DNA from: Marisimplicoccus sp038147335
GTDB lineage: Bacteria > Bacteroidota > Bacteroidia > Flavobacteriales > Flavobacteriaceae
Assembly (NCBI GenBank): GCA_038147335.1
Contig: JAYQTK010000002.1
Coordinates: 62,001-126,000 of the forward strand
Reading direction: 5' to 3'
Length of the DNA: 64,000 bases
This document shows, piece after piece, positions 34,459 through 44,584 of the stretch (position 1 is its first letter; each line of letters begins with the position of its first letter). The notes under the pieces were generated by a model. It saw only the letters and a list, made by a program, of their open reading frames with translations, ran no database searches and was not told the DNA's origin. A program made the position numbers and the translations under genes.

Positions 34459-34466
34459 CAAATATA
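34459..34466 (-). promoter_or_regulatory. -7 element TATATTTG of secDF
   Basis: The minus strand reads TATATTTG, ending 19 bases before the secDF ATG. No -33 TTG at normal spacing. Confidence 0.4.
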
Positions 34467-34495
34467 ACATTTGAATATTAATCAGACAACTTTAT

Positions 34496-35428
34496 CTATA
34501 TTAAACCATCTAGCGCAGAATTTGTTTCTTTAACAGCACTTACACTATTTTGAAACATTTCTAAATCTTTATTATTCAAATCTAATTGTACAACCTCTTC
34601 AAATCCATTTTTACCAATTTTTACTGGTACTCCAATGCAAAGATCTTTAACATCATACTCACCCTCTAATAGAACTGAGCAAGGAAGTACTTCTTTAGTA
34701 TCATTAACTATTGCGTTAACTAAATATGAAACTGAAGCTCCTGGGGCATACCAAGCAGATGTTCCAAGAAGCTTAGTTAAAGTAGCTCCTCCAACCATTG
34801 TATCAGAAGCAATCTTTGAAACTTCATCTTCTGATAGAATATTAGTTAGTAATTCGTTATTGCATTTAGCTAGAGATGTAAGTGGGATCATTGTTGTATC
34901 ACCATGACCACCAATAACCATTGCTTCTATTTGATCTTGAGGATGCCCTGAAGATTTTGAAATATATGTCTTAAATCTTGAACTATCCAAAATACCTCCC
35001 ATACCAATTATTCTATTTTTTGGAATATTAAAAGATTTGTTGACAAGATATGTCATAGTATCCATAGGATTTGACACAACAATTATAATGGCATTTGGGG
35101 AAAATTTAAGAAGATTTTCAGATACAGATTTGACTATTCCTGCATTGATTCCAATAAGCTCTTCTCTTGTCATTCCAGGTTTTCTGGGTATTCCTGAAGT
35201 AATAACAACTACATCACTATTAGATGTTTTCTCATATTCATTTGTAACACCTAAAACTTTAGATTTAAAACCAAGTGTGCTTGTAGTTTGAGTTAAGTCT
35301 AAGGCTTTACCTTCAGCAAAACCATCTTTAATATCTAATAGAATTACTTCTTTGGCAATTTGTTTAATTAAAATATATTCTGCACAGGATGCACCAACAT
35401 TACCTGCTCCAACGATCGTCACTTTCAT
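34496..35428 (-). CDS. mdh: Malate dehydrogenase (lactate-dehydrogenase-like type)
   Basis: 310 residues. Citric-acid-cycle enzyme that oxidises malate with NAD. Motifs: VGAGNVGASCAEY (dinucleotide loop), GIPRKPGMTREEL with the substrate arginines, VVSNPMDTMTYLV, and catalytic histidine in VIGGHGDTTMIPL. The gene follows gyrB by two bases on the same strand and is probably co-transcribed with it. Confidence 0.95.
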   Translation of the reverse strand: MKVTIVGAGNVGASCAEYILIKQIAKEVILLDIKDGFAEGKALDLTQTTSTLGFKSKVLGVTNEYEKTSNSDVVVITSGIPRKPGMTREELIGINAGIVKSVSENLLKFSPNAIIIVVSNPMDTMTYLVNKSFNIPKNRIIGMGGILDSSRFKTYISKSSGHPQDQIEAMVIGGHGDTTMIPLTSLAKCNNELLTNILSEDEVSKIASDTMVGGATLTKLLGTSAWYAPGASVSYLVNAIVNDTKEVLPCSVLLEGEYDVKDLCIGVPVKIGKNGFEEVVQLDLNNKDLEMFQNSVSAVKETNSALDGLI

Positions 35429-35430
35429 AA

Positions 35431-37377
35431 TTAAGCATCAATTTTTGCATAAACAGCATTATCTTCAATAAATTTTCTTCTTGGAGGAACATCGTCTCCC
35501 ATTAAAGTAGAAAACCACCTTTCAGCTTCTTGAGAATTATCAAAGTTTAGAGAAATTTGTCTAAGTGTTCTAGTCTCTGGATTCATAGTTGTATCCCATA
35601 ATTGATCTGCATTCATTTCACCAAGACCTTTGTACCTTTGAATAGAGACACCCGAACCAAATTCTTTTGCAAGATTATCTCTTTCTTTGTCATTCCATGC
35701 ATATGCTTTTTTATTTCCTTTTTTAACTAAATATAATGGTGGGGTAGCAATGTATACATTACCTCCTTCAACAAGTTCTCTCATATATCTAAAGAAGAAA
35801 GTTAAAATTAGTGTTGAAATATGACTACCATCTACATCAGCATCACACATGATAATAATTTTATTATACCTCAATTTTTCAAGATTTAAAGCTTTACTAT
35901 CTTCTTCAGTACCAATTGAAACTCCGAGAGCTGTATATATATTTCTAATTTCTTCATTTTCAAATACTCTATGTTGTTGTGCTTTTTCAACATTCAGAAT
36001 CTTACCTCTTAATGGAAGAATTGCTTGAAAGACTCTATCCCTTCCTTGTTTAGCCGTTCCACCTGCTGAGTCACCCTCAACAAGAAAGACTTCACATTTT
36101 AGTGGATCAGTTTCAGAACAATCAGATAATTTACCAGGAAGACCTCCTCCTGTCATGACAGTCTTTCTTTGAATCATCTCCCTTGCCTGTCTTGCAGCAT
36201 GCCTTGCTTGAGCAGCAAGTATTACCTTCTGAACAATTATTTTAGAATCATTAGGATTTTCTTCTAGATAATTTTCAAGCATTTCAGATACAGCCTGAGA
36301 AACAGCAGCACTAACCTCTCTGTTACCTAGCTTAGTTTTTGTTTGACCTTCAAATTGAGGTTCAGCTACTTTAACAGATATAACAGCTGTTAGTCCTTCT
36401 CTAAAATCATCTCCTGAAATATCAAATTTAAGTTTATCTGTAAGTCCAGAAGAATCTGCATATTTTTTTAAAGTATTAGTTAAACCTCTTCTAAAACCTG
36501 ATAAATGAGTTCCACCCTCATGAGTATTTATATTATTAACATATGAGTGAAGATTTTCAGAGAATGATGAATTATAGATCATTGCAACCTCAACTGGTAT
36601 GTTGTTTTTTTCTCCTTCCATTTTAATGATATCATTAATAATAGGCTCTCTTGACTCATCTAGATATTTTATAAACTCACTAAGACCTTCTTTTGAGTGA
36701 AAGGTTTCAGATACTGGGCCTCCATCTTTACCTTTTTTTCTATTATCTGTAATAGAAATGGTTATTCCTTTATTTAAAAAAGAAAGTTCTCTCATCCTAT
36801 TTGATAATATATCATAATCAAAATCAGTAACTTCTTTGAATATTTCTTTATCTGGAGTAAAAGTTACTAGAGTTCCTCTCTTATCTGATTTTCCAACCTC
36901 TTTAACAGGAGAATTAGGCTTACCCTTGCTGTAATTTTGCTCATATTCTTTACCATCTCTAAAAACCCTTGCAGTTAATGATTCAGATAGAGCATTAACA
37001 CAAGAGACACCAACACCATGAAGTCCACCTGATACTTTATATGAATCTTTATCAAATTTACCTCCTGCACCAATCTTTGTCATTACAACCTCTAATGCAG
37101 AAACTCCTTCTTTTTTATGCATTCCAACAGGAATACCTCTACCATCATCCTCGACGGTTAAACTAGAGTCTTTATTTATTTCAATTTTAATTGATGAACA
37201 ATAACCAGCCATGGCTTCATCAATAGAATTATCAACGACCTCATAAACTAAATGGTGAAGACCTCTTGACCCAACATCTCCAATATACATAGAGGGTCTT
37301 TTTCTGACATGTTCCATCCCTTCGAGGGCTTGAATACTATCTGCAGAATATTGATTTTTTGAAGTATTTTTTGACAT
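35431..37377 (-). CDS. gyrB: DNA gyrase subunit B
   Basis: 648 residues. ATPase subunit of the supercoiling topoisomerase. GHKL motifs: VYEVVDNSIDEAMAG, DDGRGIPVGMH, GGLHGVGVSCVNAL; transducer QTKTKLGNREV; Toprim EGDSAGGTAKQ, DADVDGSHI; and QRYKGLGEMNADQLWDTTMNPETR near the end. An ATP-site change or a known resistance mutation was not looked for in detail. It is followed by mdh after two bases. Confidence 0.97.
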   Translation of the reverse strand: MSKNTSKNQYSADSIQALEGMEHVRKRPSMYIGDVGSRGLHHLVYEVVDNSIDEAMAGYCSSIKIEINKDSSLTVEDDGRGIPVGMHKKEGVSALEVVMTKIGAGGKFDKDSYKVSGGLHGVGVSCVNALSESLTARVFRDGKEYEQNYSKGKPNSPVKEVGKSDKRGTLVTFTPDKEIFKEVTDFDYDILSNRMRELSFLNKGITISITDNRKKGKDGGPVSETFHSKEGLSEFIKYLDESREPIINDIIKMEGEKNNIPVEVAMIYNSSFSENLHSYVNNINTHEGGTHLSGFRRGLTNTLKKYADSSGLTDKLKFDISGDDFREGLTAVISVKVAEPQFEGQTKTKLGNREVSAAVSQAVSEMLENYLEENPNDSKIIVQKVILAAQARHAARQAREMIQRKTVMTGGGLPGKLSDCSETDPLKCEVFLVEGDSAGGTAKQGRDRVFQAILPLRGKILNVEKAQQHRVFENEEIRNIYTALGVSIGTEEDSKALNLEKLRYNKIIIMCDADVDGSHISTLILTFFFRYMRELVEGGNVYIATPPLYLVKKGNKKAYAWNDKERDNLAKEFGSGVSIQRYKGLGEMNADQLWDTTMNPETRTLRQISLNFDNSQEAERWFSTLMGDDVPPRRKFIEDNAVYAKIDA

Positions 37378-37471
37378 TTTTTAGCTAATAAAAATATAGC
37401 TATAAATATACTAAAAACGGAGGTGGAAAATAGCTTGTAACAATCAGTATTTATAGTAACTTATCAACATT

Positions 37472-39139
37472 TTATTCATAAGATTCATTATGAATATTTG
37501 ATACGGATCTACCACTTGGATCATTAACATTTTTGAAAGATTCGTCCCATTCTAAAGCTTGAGGTGTACTACATGCTACAGATGGAACTGAGGGAACAGA
37601 TTTTGCTGCTGCTTCACTTGAGAAATGTTCTTGAAAAATAGTCCTATAATAGTATTCTTCTTTATTTAGTGGTGTATTTACAGGAAATACTTCTGAAGCT
37701 TTTTCTATATCTTCATCAGATACTTCTTTAGCAACTAATTCTTTTAGACTATCAATCCAAGAATATCCTACACCATCAGAAAATTGCTCTTTTTGTCTCC
37801 ATAAAACACTTTCTGGTAGATAGTCCTTAAAAGCTTCTCTTAAAACCCATTTTTCAATTCTTCCATTCTTTATCATTTTATCTTCAGGGTTAATATTCAT
37901 TGCTGTTTCAATAAATTCTTTATCCAGAAACGGAACTCTTCCCTCAATTCCCCATGCAGCAAGTGATTTATTAGCTCTTAAACAATCGTATTGATGAAGT
38001 TTTTCAAGCTTTCTTACAGTTTCTTCATGAAATTCCTTTGAATTTGGTGCTTTATGAAAATAAAGATATCCACCAAATAATTCATCAGCTCCTTCACCTG
38101 ATAAAACCATTTTAATACCCAGGGATTTTATTGCCCTTGCCATTAAATACATAGGAGTTGAAGCTCTAACAGTTGTTACATCATAAGTTTCAAGGTGATA
38201 GATAACATCTCTAATAGCGTCTATACCTTCTTGAATAGTAAAATTTATTTCATGATGTACAGTACCTATATGGTCAGCTACAATCTTAGCAGCTTTTAAA
38301 TCAGGAGCACCTTTTAGGCCAACAGAAAATGAATGAAGTTGAGGCCACCAAGCATCTTGCTTATCTCCTGATTCTATTCTTTTAGATGCAAATTTTTTAG
38401 CTAAAGCAGAGGTAATTGAAGAGTCAAGTCCTCCTGAAAGCAAAACACCATAAGGCACATCACTCATAAGCTGTCTTTTTACTGCAGCTGAAAGGGAATC
38501 ATGAATTGAAGCTATAGAAGTTTTTGCATTTTTAACTGAATCAAAAGAAGTCCACTCTGGCTTATACCACTCTTTAAGTTTCATGTCTTGACTTTCTAGA
38601 TAGTGACCTGGAGGAAAAAGTTCAATTTTATCACATACACCTTCTAGAGATTTAAGTTCTGAAGAAACATAAAAAATATTTTTCTTATCCCATCCCATAT
38701 AAAGAGGAATAATACCAATATGATCTCTAGCAATAAGATAAGTGTCTTTAGATGAATCATATAATGCAAACGCAAATATTCCATTTAGATCATTAAGGAA
38801 ATCAACACCTTTTGACTCATATAATGGAATTATAACTTCACAATCTGATTGTGTTTTAAAGTTGTAACTATTCAAGAAACTTTCTCTCAGGGTTTGATGA
38901 TTATAAATTTCTCCATTAACAGCTATAATTTTTTTGCCATCTTGAGAAATTATAGGCTGCTTTCCTGATGTAGGATCAACGATTGCTAGTCTTTCATGCG
39001 CTAAAATGGCATTATCATCGGAATATATACCACTCCAATCAGGGCCTCTATGTCTAACCCTTTGGGCCATTTTTAAAACATTGGATCTTACAAACTCATT
39101 ATCACCTTTGATATTAAAGGCACAAACTATTCCACACAT
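37472..39139 (-). CDS. asnB: Asparagine synthase B (glutamine-hydrolysing)
   Basis: 555 residues. The N-terminal glutaminase begins with the catalytic cysteine MCGIVCAFN; HRGPDWSG and AVNGEIYNH follow. The synthetase domain shows the pyrophosphate loop LLSGGLDSSI and SGEGADELFGGYLYF. The C-terminal 50 residues (from about FSSEAAAKSVPS) are polar and less conserved. It starts 4 bases after the amidohydrolase stop, so the two are an operon. Confidence 0.95.
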   Translation of the reverse strand: MCGIVCAFNIKGDNEFVRSNVLKMAQRVRHRGPDWSGIYSDDNAILAHERLAIVDPTSGKQPIISQDGKKIIAVNGEIYNHQTLRESFLNSYNFKTQSDCEVIIPLYESKGVDFLNDLNGIFAFALYDSSKDTYLIARDHIGIIPLYMGWDKKNIFYVSSELKSLEGVCDKIELFPPGHYLESQDMKLKEWYKPEWTSFDSVKNAKTSIASIHDSLSAAVKRQLMSDVPYGVLLSGGLDSSITSALAKKFASKRIESGDKQDAWWPQLHSFSVGLKGAPDLKAAKIVADHIGTVHHEINFTIQEGIDAIRDVIYHLETYDVTTVRASTPMYLMARAIKSLGIKMVLSGEGADELFGGYLYFHKAPNSKEFHEETVRKLEKLHQYDCLRANKSLAAWGIEGRVPFLDKEFIETAMNINPEDKMIKNGRIEKWVLREAFKDYLPESVLWRQKEQFSDGVGYSWIDSLKELVAKEVSDEDIEKASEVFPVNTPLNKEEYYYRTIFQEHFSSEAAAKSVPSVPSVACSTPQALEWDESFKNVNDPSGRSVSNIHNESYE

Positions 39140-39142
39140 TTT

Positions 39143-40768
39143 TTAATTAAATCTTCGGTTAAATACAAGCTCACCATTAATAAAAGTTGCCACAATGTTA
39201 GTTAATGGAATTCTATTTTCAGCTGAAGTAATAAGGTCATTGTCTAAGATTACAAAATCAGCAAATTTACCAACTTCAATACTTCCTTTTTCATCTTCTT
39301 CAAAATTTGCATAAGCTCCATGCCTAGTCATTGCAATTAATGCATCACCTCTTGAAATTGAATTTTCAATTTGAAATCCTTCATCTGGATAACCATTAAT
39401 ATCTTTTCTAGCTACAGCAGAGTAGTAAGTCATAATTGGGCTGATATCTTCAACTGGAAAATCAGTTCCAAAAGCAATAATTTGAGATTTATCTAAAAGC
39501 TCTTTATAAGCATATGCATATTTGGCCCTACTCTCACCTATCCTGTCATTTAACCAATACATATCACTAGTTGCATGAGTAGGTTGAACAGAAGGAATAA
39601 TTTTAGTATTAAACAAATCAAAATCTTCTTTTGCAATTACTTGAGCATGCTCAATTCTCCACCTTGGGTCTCTAAAGTCAAAAAGAGCGTCCCTGTAAGC
39701 ATTTAAAACAATTCTATTAGCCTTATCTCCAATTGCATGAGTATTCATTTGAAATTTTGTACCTGCGAGTCTAAATGCTAAATTATTTACTGAATCGATT
39801 GGTGTTCGAATAATACCCTTATAGCCTTTTCTATCAGAGTAATCGTCAATAAGAAGAGCACCTCTTGATCCTAGTGCACCATCTACATAAACCTTAACAG
39901 ATCTGACATTTAATCTATCAGTCTTATATGGACCTAGTTCTAAATAATGTTCCAATGAGCTTGGATCATTCTCAATCATAGCATAGATTCTAATTTTTAA
40001 AGCTCCATCTTTTTGAAGTTCATCAATTAAATCAATTTGTTTTTTTGTTAAACCTGCATCAGAAATTGTAGTTAGCCCGTGTTGAAATGCTAAATCTTGG
40101 GCACTTAAAAGAGCTTGAATTGATTCTTCTTTACTTGGCTCAGGAATAATTTTATCAACTAGTCGCATTGAATTATCTATCAAGACACCTGTTAATCTGT
40201 TGCCTATCTTAACAATTTCTCCTCCATCAACTTTCGTTGAATTATTAATTCCAGCAAGCTTTAGTGCAGAATCATTAACTAAATAGGCATGACCATCAAT
40301 TCTTCTTAAAACAACTGGCTTGTCAGGAAACTTTTCGTTTAAAAGAGTATTAGTTGGGAAGGTTTTATTGTTCCAGTCATTCTGATCCCATCCTCTACCA
40401 ATTATAAAATTTGAATTGTTTTCCGCATCAAACTCTGTAACTCTATCAATTACTTCTTCTAAACTTTGAGTATTTTTCAAGTCTACCTGATTTAAATAAA
40501 ATCCCAGGTCATAAAAATGAGCGTGTGAATCGATAAATCCAGGATATACAGGAAGATCTTGTGCATTTATGATGTTAGCTGATGAGTAATTTGATAATAT
40601 CTCATCGCCACCAACATAAACAAATTTACCTTCTTTAACAGCAAATGACGAATAACGAGTATTTAATTCATCTGCTGAATATATTTTAGCATTGTGTACA
40701 ATTAAATCAACACTTTCCGTACATGATGTCAAAAAAATTAAAAAAAGAAGAAGTATTTTATTTTTCAT
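39143..40768 (-). CDS. Amidohydrolase-family lipoprotein (YtcJ-like)
   Basis: 541 residues. The ATG at 40768 gives a lipoprotein signal MKNKILLLFLIFLTSC; the codons upstream are not needed. Metal-binding motifs of the amidohydrolase superfamily are visible: GFIDSHAHFYDLG, then NTHAIGDKAN, a WRIEHAQVI histidine, and a late ATDFPVE-type segment (FGTDFPVEDISP). The YtcJ-like group hydrolyses amide bonds of unknown natural substrates, here outside the cytoplasm. It precedes asnB by four bases. Confidence 0.88.
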   Translation of the reverse strand: MKNKILLLFLIFLTSCTESVDLIVHNAKIYSADELNTRYSSFAVKEGKFVYVGGDEILSNYSSANIINAQDLPVYPGFIDSHAHFYDLGFYLNQVDLKNTQSLEEVIDRVTEFDAENNSNFIIGRGWDQNDWNNKTFPTNTLLNEKFPDKPVVLRRIDGHAYLVNDSALKLAGINNSTKVDGGEIVKIGNRLTGVLIDNSMRLVDKIIPEPSKEESIQALLSAQDLAFQHGLTTISDAGLTKKQIDLIDELQKDGALKIRIYAMIENDPSSLEHYLELGPYKTDRLNVRSVKVYVDGALGSRGALLIDDYSDRKGYKGIIRTPIDSVNNLAFRLAGTKFQMNTHAIGDKANRIVLNAYRDALFDFRDPRWRIEHAQVIAKEDFDLFNTKIIPSVQPTHATSDMYWLNDRIGESRAKYAYAYKELLDKSQIIAFGTDFPVEDISPIMTYYSAVARKDINGYPDEGFQIENSISRGDALIAMTRHGAYANFEEDEKGSIEVGKFADFVILDNDLITSAENRIPLTNIVATFINGELVFNRRFN

Positions 40769-40910
40769 AAAAAAAATAATGTACAAATTAAATCAAATGA
40801 AGTGTATCTAACAAAAAAAAACTTAATAATAATTAACAAAAAAAATTAATTATTTGTTACATTGAAATTTTATATGCCAATAGTAAATATTTTAAATACT
40901 AATCTTCAAA

Positions 40911-41546
40911 TTGATCAAAAAAATTCTAGAAAATGTAAATTTTGAACTTAATGAAGGTGATTTAAAATTCCTGATTGGTAAAACCGGAAGTGGTAAAACA
41001 ACATTTATAAATTCAATTTTTGGAAATCTTGAAATTAAAAATTCAGATAAATTTGAAGTCTTAGGCTTTGATCTTAAAAATCTCAATGAAAAAGAAATTC
41101 CAAATTTAAGAAGGAAGATTGGATTTGTTTTTCAAGATTTCAAACTTTTAAATGATAGATCAATCTATGATAATCTAGAATTTGTTTTAAAGGCAACAGG
41201 TAACAATAATAAAGAAGAGATTGATGAAAAGATTCAAAGAGTTTTAAAGCTGGTAGGTATTAGTAACTCTTTAGATAAATTCCCAAATGAATTATCTGGA
41301 GGAGAACAACAAAGAGTAGCTATAGCTAGATCAATACTTAATAATCCTGAATTAATAATAGCAGATGAGCCAACAGGAAATTTAGATCCTGAAACTAGTT
41401 TAGAGATAATTGAATTGTTTGAAAGATTAAATAAGTTTGGAACATCAATGATTATTGCTACACATGATTATAACCTCATACAAAAACTCAAAGGAAAAGT
41501 TTACAAGTGTGAAGATGGAAAGTTTTTTGAAGTTAAAAGAAAATAA
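40911..41546 (+). CDS. ftsE: Cell division ATP-binding protein FtsE, apparent N-terminal frameshift
   Basis: The ABC ATPase that, with FtsX, activates peptidoglycan hydrolases at the septum. Walker A GKTGSGKTT, signature ELSGGEQQRVAIARS, Walker B LIIADEPTGNLDPE and switch ATHDYNL are intact. As read, translation starts at TTG 40911 (MIKKILENVNF). Twelve to seventeen expected N-terminal residues are missing, but an ATG at 40874 opens MPIVNILNTNLQIDQK in another frame and would join perfectly if one A were removed from the run of seven at 40917-40923. FtsX is not next to it. Confidence 0.85.
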   Translation: MIKKILENVNFELNEGDLKFLIGKTGSGKTTFINSIFGNLEIKNSDKFEVLGFDLKNLNEKEIPNLRRKIGFVFQDFKLLNDRSIYDNLEFVLKATGNNNKEEIDEKIQRVLKLVGISNSLDKFPNELSGGEQQRVAIARSILNNPELIIADEPTGNLDPETSLEIIELFERLNKFGTSMIIATHDYNLIQKLKGKVYKCEDGKFFEVKRK

Positions 41547-41562
41547 TGATTAATATTGATAA

Positions 41563-42363
41563 ATGATTACAGATAAAATTGAAAAAAATAAATTTTTACT
41601 TATTGCAGGACCATGTGCAATTGAGGGAAAAGATATTGCTTTTAGAATAGCTGAAAGACTTTTAGATATAACCTCAAAATTATCTATTCCATTAGTTTTC
41701 AAGGGCAGCTATAGAAAAGCAAACAGAACAAGATTAGACAGTTTTACAGGGATTGGTGATCTTAAAGCATTAAATATATTAGGAGATATAGGTTCCAAAT
41801 TTAGTATTCCTGTCATTACAGACATACATAGTTCAGATGAGGCAAAAATGGCAGCAGAATATGTAGATATTATTCAGATACCTGCTTTTCTTGCTAGACA
41901 AACAGATATTCTTGTTAGTGCTGCAAAAACAAACAAAATAATTAATATAAAAAAAGGTCAATTTATGAGTGTAGATAGCATGAAATATGCAGTTGATAAA
42001 GTAGTTGAATCTGGAAATCAAAAAGTAATGATTACTGAAAGAGGAACTCAATTTGGTTATAATGATTTAATTGTTGATTTCAGAGGAATTAGTGAATTAA
42101 AAAAAATAGCTCCTACAATTTTAGATGTAACTCATTCAGTTCAAAAACCAAACCAAACTTCAGGAGTAACCGGAGGCAACCCAGAGTATATTGAATCACT
42201 TGCTAGAGCTGGAATTGTTAATGATGTTGATGGAATTTTCTTAGAAACACATATTGACCCATCAAAAGCTAAAAGTGATGGTGCAAATATGTTAGATATA
42301 AATAAAGTAGAGGACCTTCTTACAAATCTTTTGGCCATTAGAGAAGCTACATCTAAATTATAG
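41563..42363 (+). CDS. kdsA: 3-deoxy-8-phosphooctulonate synthase (Kdo8P synthase)
   Basis: 266 residues. Condenses arabinose-5-phosphate with phosphoenolpyruvate to give Kdo-8-phosphate for lipopolysaccharide cores. Motifs: LIAGPCAIEG, VFKGSYRKANRTRLDSFTG, VDIIQIPAFLARQTD, IKKGQFMS and TERGTQFGYNDLIVDFR, and the C-terminal GIFLETHIDPSKAKSDG. The phosphatase for the next step (KdsC-like) lies at 54.2 kb. The gene follows ftsE by 16 nt. Confidence 0.95.
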   Translation: MITDKIEKNKFLLIAGPCAIEGKDIAFRIAERLLDITSKLSIPLVFKGSYRKANRTRLDSFTGIGDLKALNILGDIGSKFSIPVITDIHSSDEAKMAAEYVDIIQIPAFLARQTDILVSAAKTNKIINIKKGQFMSVDSMKYAVDKVVESGNQKVMITERGTQFGYNDLIVDFRGISELKKIAPTILDVTHSVQKPNQTSGVTGGNPEYIESLARAGIVNDVDGIFLETHIDPSKAKSDGANMLDINKVEDLLTNLLAIREATSKL

Positions 42364-42369
42364 TCTTAT

Positions 42370-42401
42370 TTGTCATATCTTTGCCAAACTTTTGTACTTT
42401 G
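42370..42401 (+). promoter_or_regulatory. Likely promoter of ssrA
   Basis: TTG at 42370-42372 lies 22 nt upstream of TACTTTG (42395-42401), which ends eight bases before the tmRNA 5' end. A perfect TATCTTTG at 42376-42383 is an alternative -7 box that would add a short 5' extension removed by processing. Confidence 0.45.
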
Positions 42402-42408
42402 AAATTTT

Positions 42409-42804
42409 GGGGTCGACTGGTTTTGACAGCAAGACTAATTTAATTATTTGCAAGTCGAGTGATGAAAATAATCTCGTAAATCTATTTTTCAACTTTTAAA
42501 TGGCGAAAATAACTACGCTCTAGCTGCATAATTGACTGAATTATAGTAGGTCTTTGCTCATCTCAACTAGGTTGAGAAGCTAGATGTCTCTTAAAAACTT
42601 AGATTAACAGTTTTTATATTTGAGACACCATTAAGTTAATCTAGAATTTTACATGCACTGAGTAATATTCAAAACTAAAAGTGATAAGGATAATATTATG
42701 GTTGTTATCTACCTAGTATTTTCTCGAAAATTTAAAGATAAATAAGCTTGTAGACGATAGTTTAATTACTTGTTTGGACGCGGGTTCGAATCCCGCCGAC
42801 TCCA
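42409..42804 (+). ncRNA. ssrA: Transfer-messenger RNA (tmRNA)
   Basis: 396 nt. The 5' end GGGGTCG pairs with the 3' CGACTCC, with discriminator A and no encoded CCA, and the T arm CGGGTTCGAATCCCG is at 42780-42794. The tag reading frame at 42502-42531 reads GENNYALAA then TAA, the expected proteolysis tag for flavobacteria. The tRNA-like domain and pseudoknot region fill the rest. It rescues ribosomes stalled on broken messages, which may matter more in a genome with homopolymer frameshifts. Confidence 0.96.
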
Positions 42805-42980
42805 CTATTTAATATATCCTCAATTTTTTTAATTATTTTTTAAAAAATTTATAATTATTTAAGTCCTATATTATTAAATCATTAAAATATCTTCTTTTTT
42901 ATGTTAAAAAATACAGTTTAGATTCATTCTAAATGATTATTTACTAATTTGGAATTTCTTAACAAAAAACAATTAACTAT

Positions 42981-43757
42981 ATGAAAAATTTACTTTTAAC
43001 CATAGCACTTGTTTTTTCTTACTCTATTAACGCTCAATACGCAGTTATGTGGGCTGTTGATCTTAAAGATGGAGGAGAGAAACAATATTTAGAGCTTGAA
43101 TCATTCTACTCTGAAATACACAAAGAAGCAGTTAAACAAGGACTTAGATCCGGCTGGTCTGTATGGAAGAGAACTCCTAAATAAAGGAGATGAAGAAAGT
43201 GCTCCAGAATATTTATTATTTGACAATTTTACTCATCAATTGAAGCTGCAAATGGAAATGGCCCAGATAATTTAGCAATTGCTAAAGAAAGTTTATAAAG
43301 GAAAAATGTCCAAAAGAGCAATTGCAAAAATGTTTGACAACTCTGGCAAGATATGCTGAAAAAGAAAGAAGATCGTACATGACTTAAACTTGGTTGATTT
43401 TACAATTCGAGCTGGTGGTAAAATAAAAAAGGAGATCAAGCTAACTATTAACCTTATGAATAAAAAGTCAGATGATTTTGAAAATTACGAAATCAAAGTT
43501 TGGAAAGCCAGTAGCTGAAAAAAATATTTTACTTGGAAATTAAGACAATGGGTTTTAGTTGAAGCTATTGAATAGATCTGAGAATGCAAGAACTGGTTGG
43601 ACTCATATGGCTTTTAACTTAGAGCTGAAAATCCTGGAGAATGGTATTCTCCATCTGGTTTTAAATGGGATAGGCTTTGGGAAGGAATTGAATCTTCAAG
43701 AGATATGGCTGATGCTAGTTACATTAACTTGTGTAATTCTCAGCTGAAGATTTTTAA
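42981..43757 (+). pseudogene. Exported-protein pseudogene, first of two tandem paralogues
   Basis: An ATG at 42981 opens a signal peptide (MKNLLLTIALVFSYSINAQ) and then 48 residues of a clear mature protein (YAVMWAVDLKDGG, SGWSVWKRTP). A stop at 43184 ends the frame, but further coding-like pieces continue in all frames: EESAPEYLLFDN, AANGNGPDNLAIAKE, KGKMSKRAIAKM, DDFENYEIKVW, and RSENARTGWTHMAFNL. About six frame changes would restore a protein of some 255 residues. I do not recognise the family. Confidence 0.7.
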
Positions 43758-43771
43758 TTTAAAAATTAAAA

Positions 43772-44563
43772 ATGAAAAAACTTATTATCAATTTTTATTT
43801 TATTTTTTTACTTTAATGCTCATCAGCTCAATATACTATTTTAAGTGCTGTACACTTAAATGAAGGACATGGAAGATCAATATAAAGCTTTAGAAGCATT
43901 TTGGACCTATTCATGATCTTAGCAATAGAAAAAGGCATTCAAAATGGCAAGCAGTTTGGAAAGTTACATCAGAAATAGGTGAAAATGGACCACATTATAT
44001 AATTAATACTGGTTTTAGCTCTAAAGAACAACTTGATGCATATAATAATAGCTGGACAACAGATGATTGGTTAAATCTTGCAAAAGAAGCTCATAAAGGA
44101 AAAATTTCTGCTAAAAGAGTTGAAAGAATAATGGCTGGTGTTGGATCTGAAAGTAAAGATAGGAGAAACTATCATCTAAAGACTGTTGACAGAACAATAT
44201 GGTCTGGTGGAGATTTAAAACCAGGAGAAAGAATTTGTTGAGCTAGTATCAACACCAACAACAGCTCTAAATGATGATTTTGAAAATTATGAAACAAAAT
44301 TTTTCAAACCATATGTTGAAAAAGCAAATAATGATGGGCAAAGCACAGATATTGGCGTTTTCAAAAATTTATGAAAGAACTGAAAATGCTTATGAAGGAA
44401 TAACACATTTTTTTTTCAATGTTGACCTGTTGAAGGTGGATCAGAATTGCTGATGAACTTCCTACTGATAATTTTAAATTTCAAAAACTTCAAGAGGGAT
44501 TGTCTGCAGCAAGTCAACATTCTGATGCAATAATACTTGAACTAGTATCATTCATAACTAATA
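43772..44563 (+). pseudogene. Exported-protein pseudogene, second tandem paralogue
   Basis: Begins MKKLIINFYF at 43772 and is broken several times, but matches the copy just upstream: SAQYTILSAVHLNEGHG against AQYAVMWAVDLKDGG, GKISAKRVERIM against GKMSKRAIAKM, DDFENYETKFFKPYVEKAN against DDFENYEIKVWKPVAEKN, and ENAYEGITHFFFNV against ENARTGWTHMAFNL. The longest intact frame covers roughly 43977-44240 with an in-frame TGA near 44239. Reconstructed length is near 260 residues. A strong terminator follows. Confidence 0.7.
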
Positions 44564-44584
44564 AACCAATTTTTATTAGAAAAG

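Noticed and set aside
40911..40923. Programmed frameshift in ftsE
   Set aside because: A run of seven A could allow slippage, but a sequencing error or an alternative TTG start explains the data as well; no extra stimulatory structure was seen.
42805..42980. Small gene between tmRNA and the first pseudogene
   Set aside because: The 176-bp gap is very AT-rich with no convincing reading frame or hairpin.
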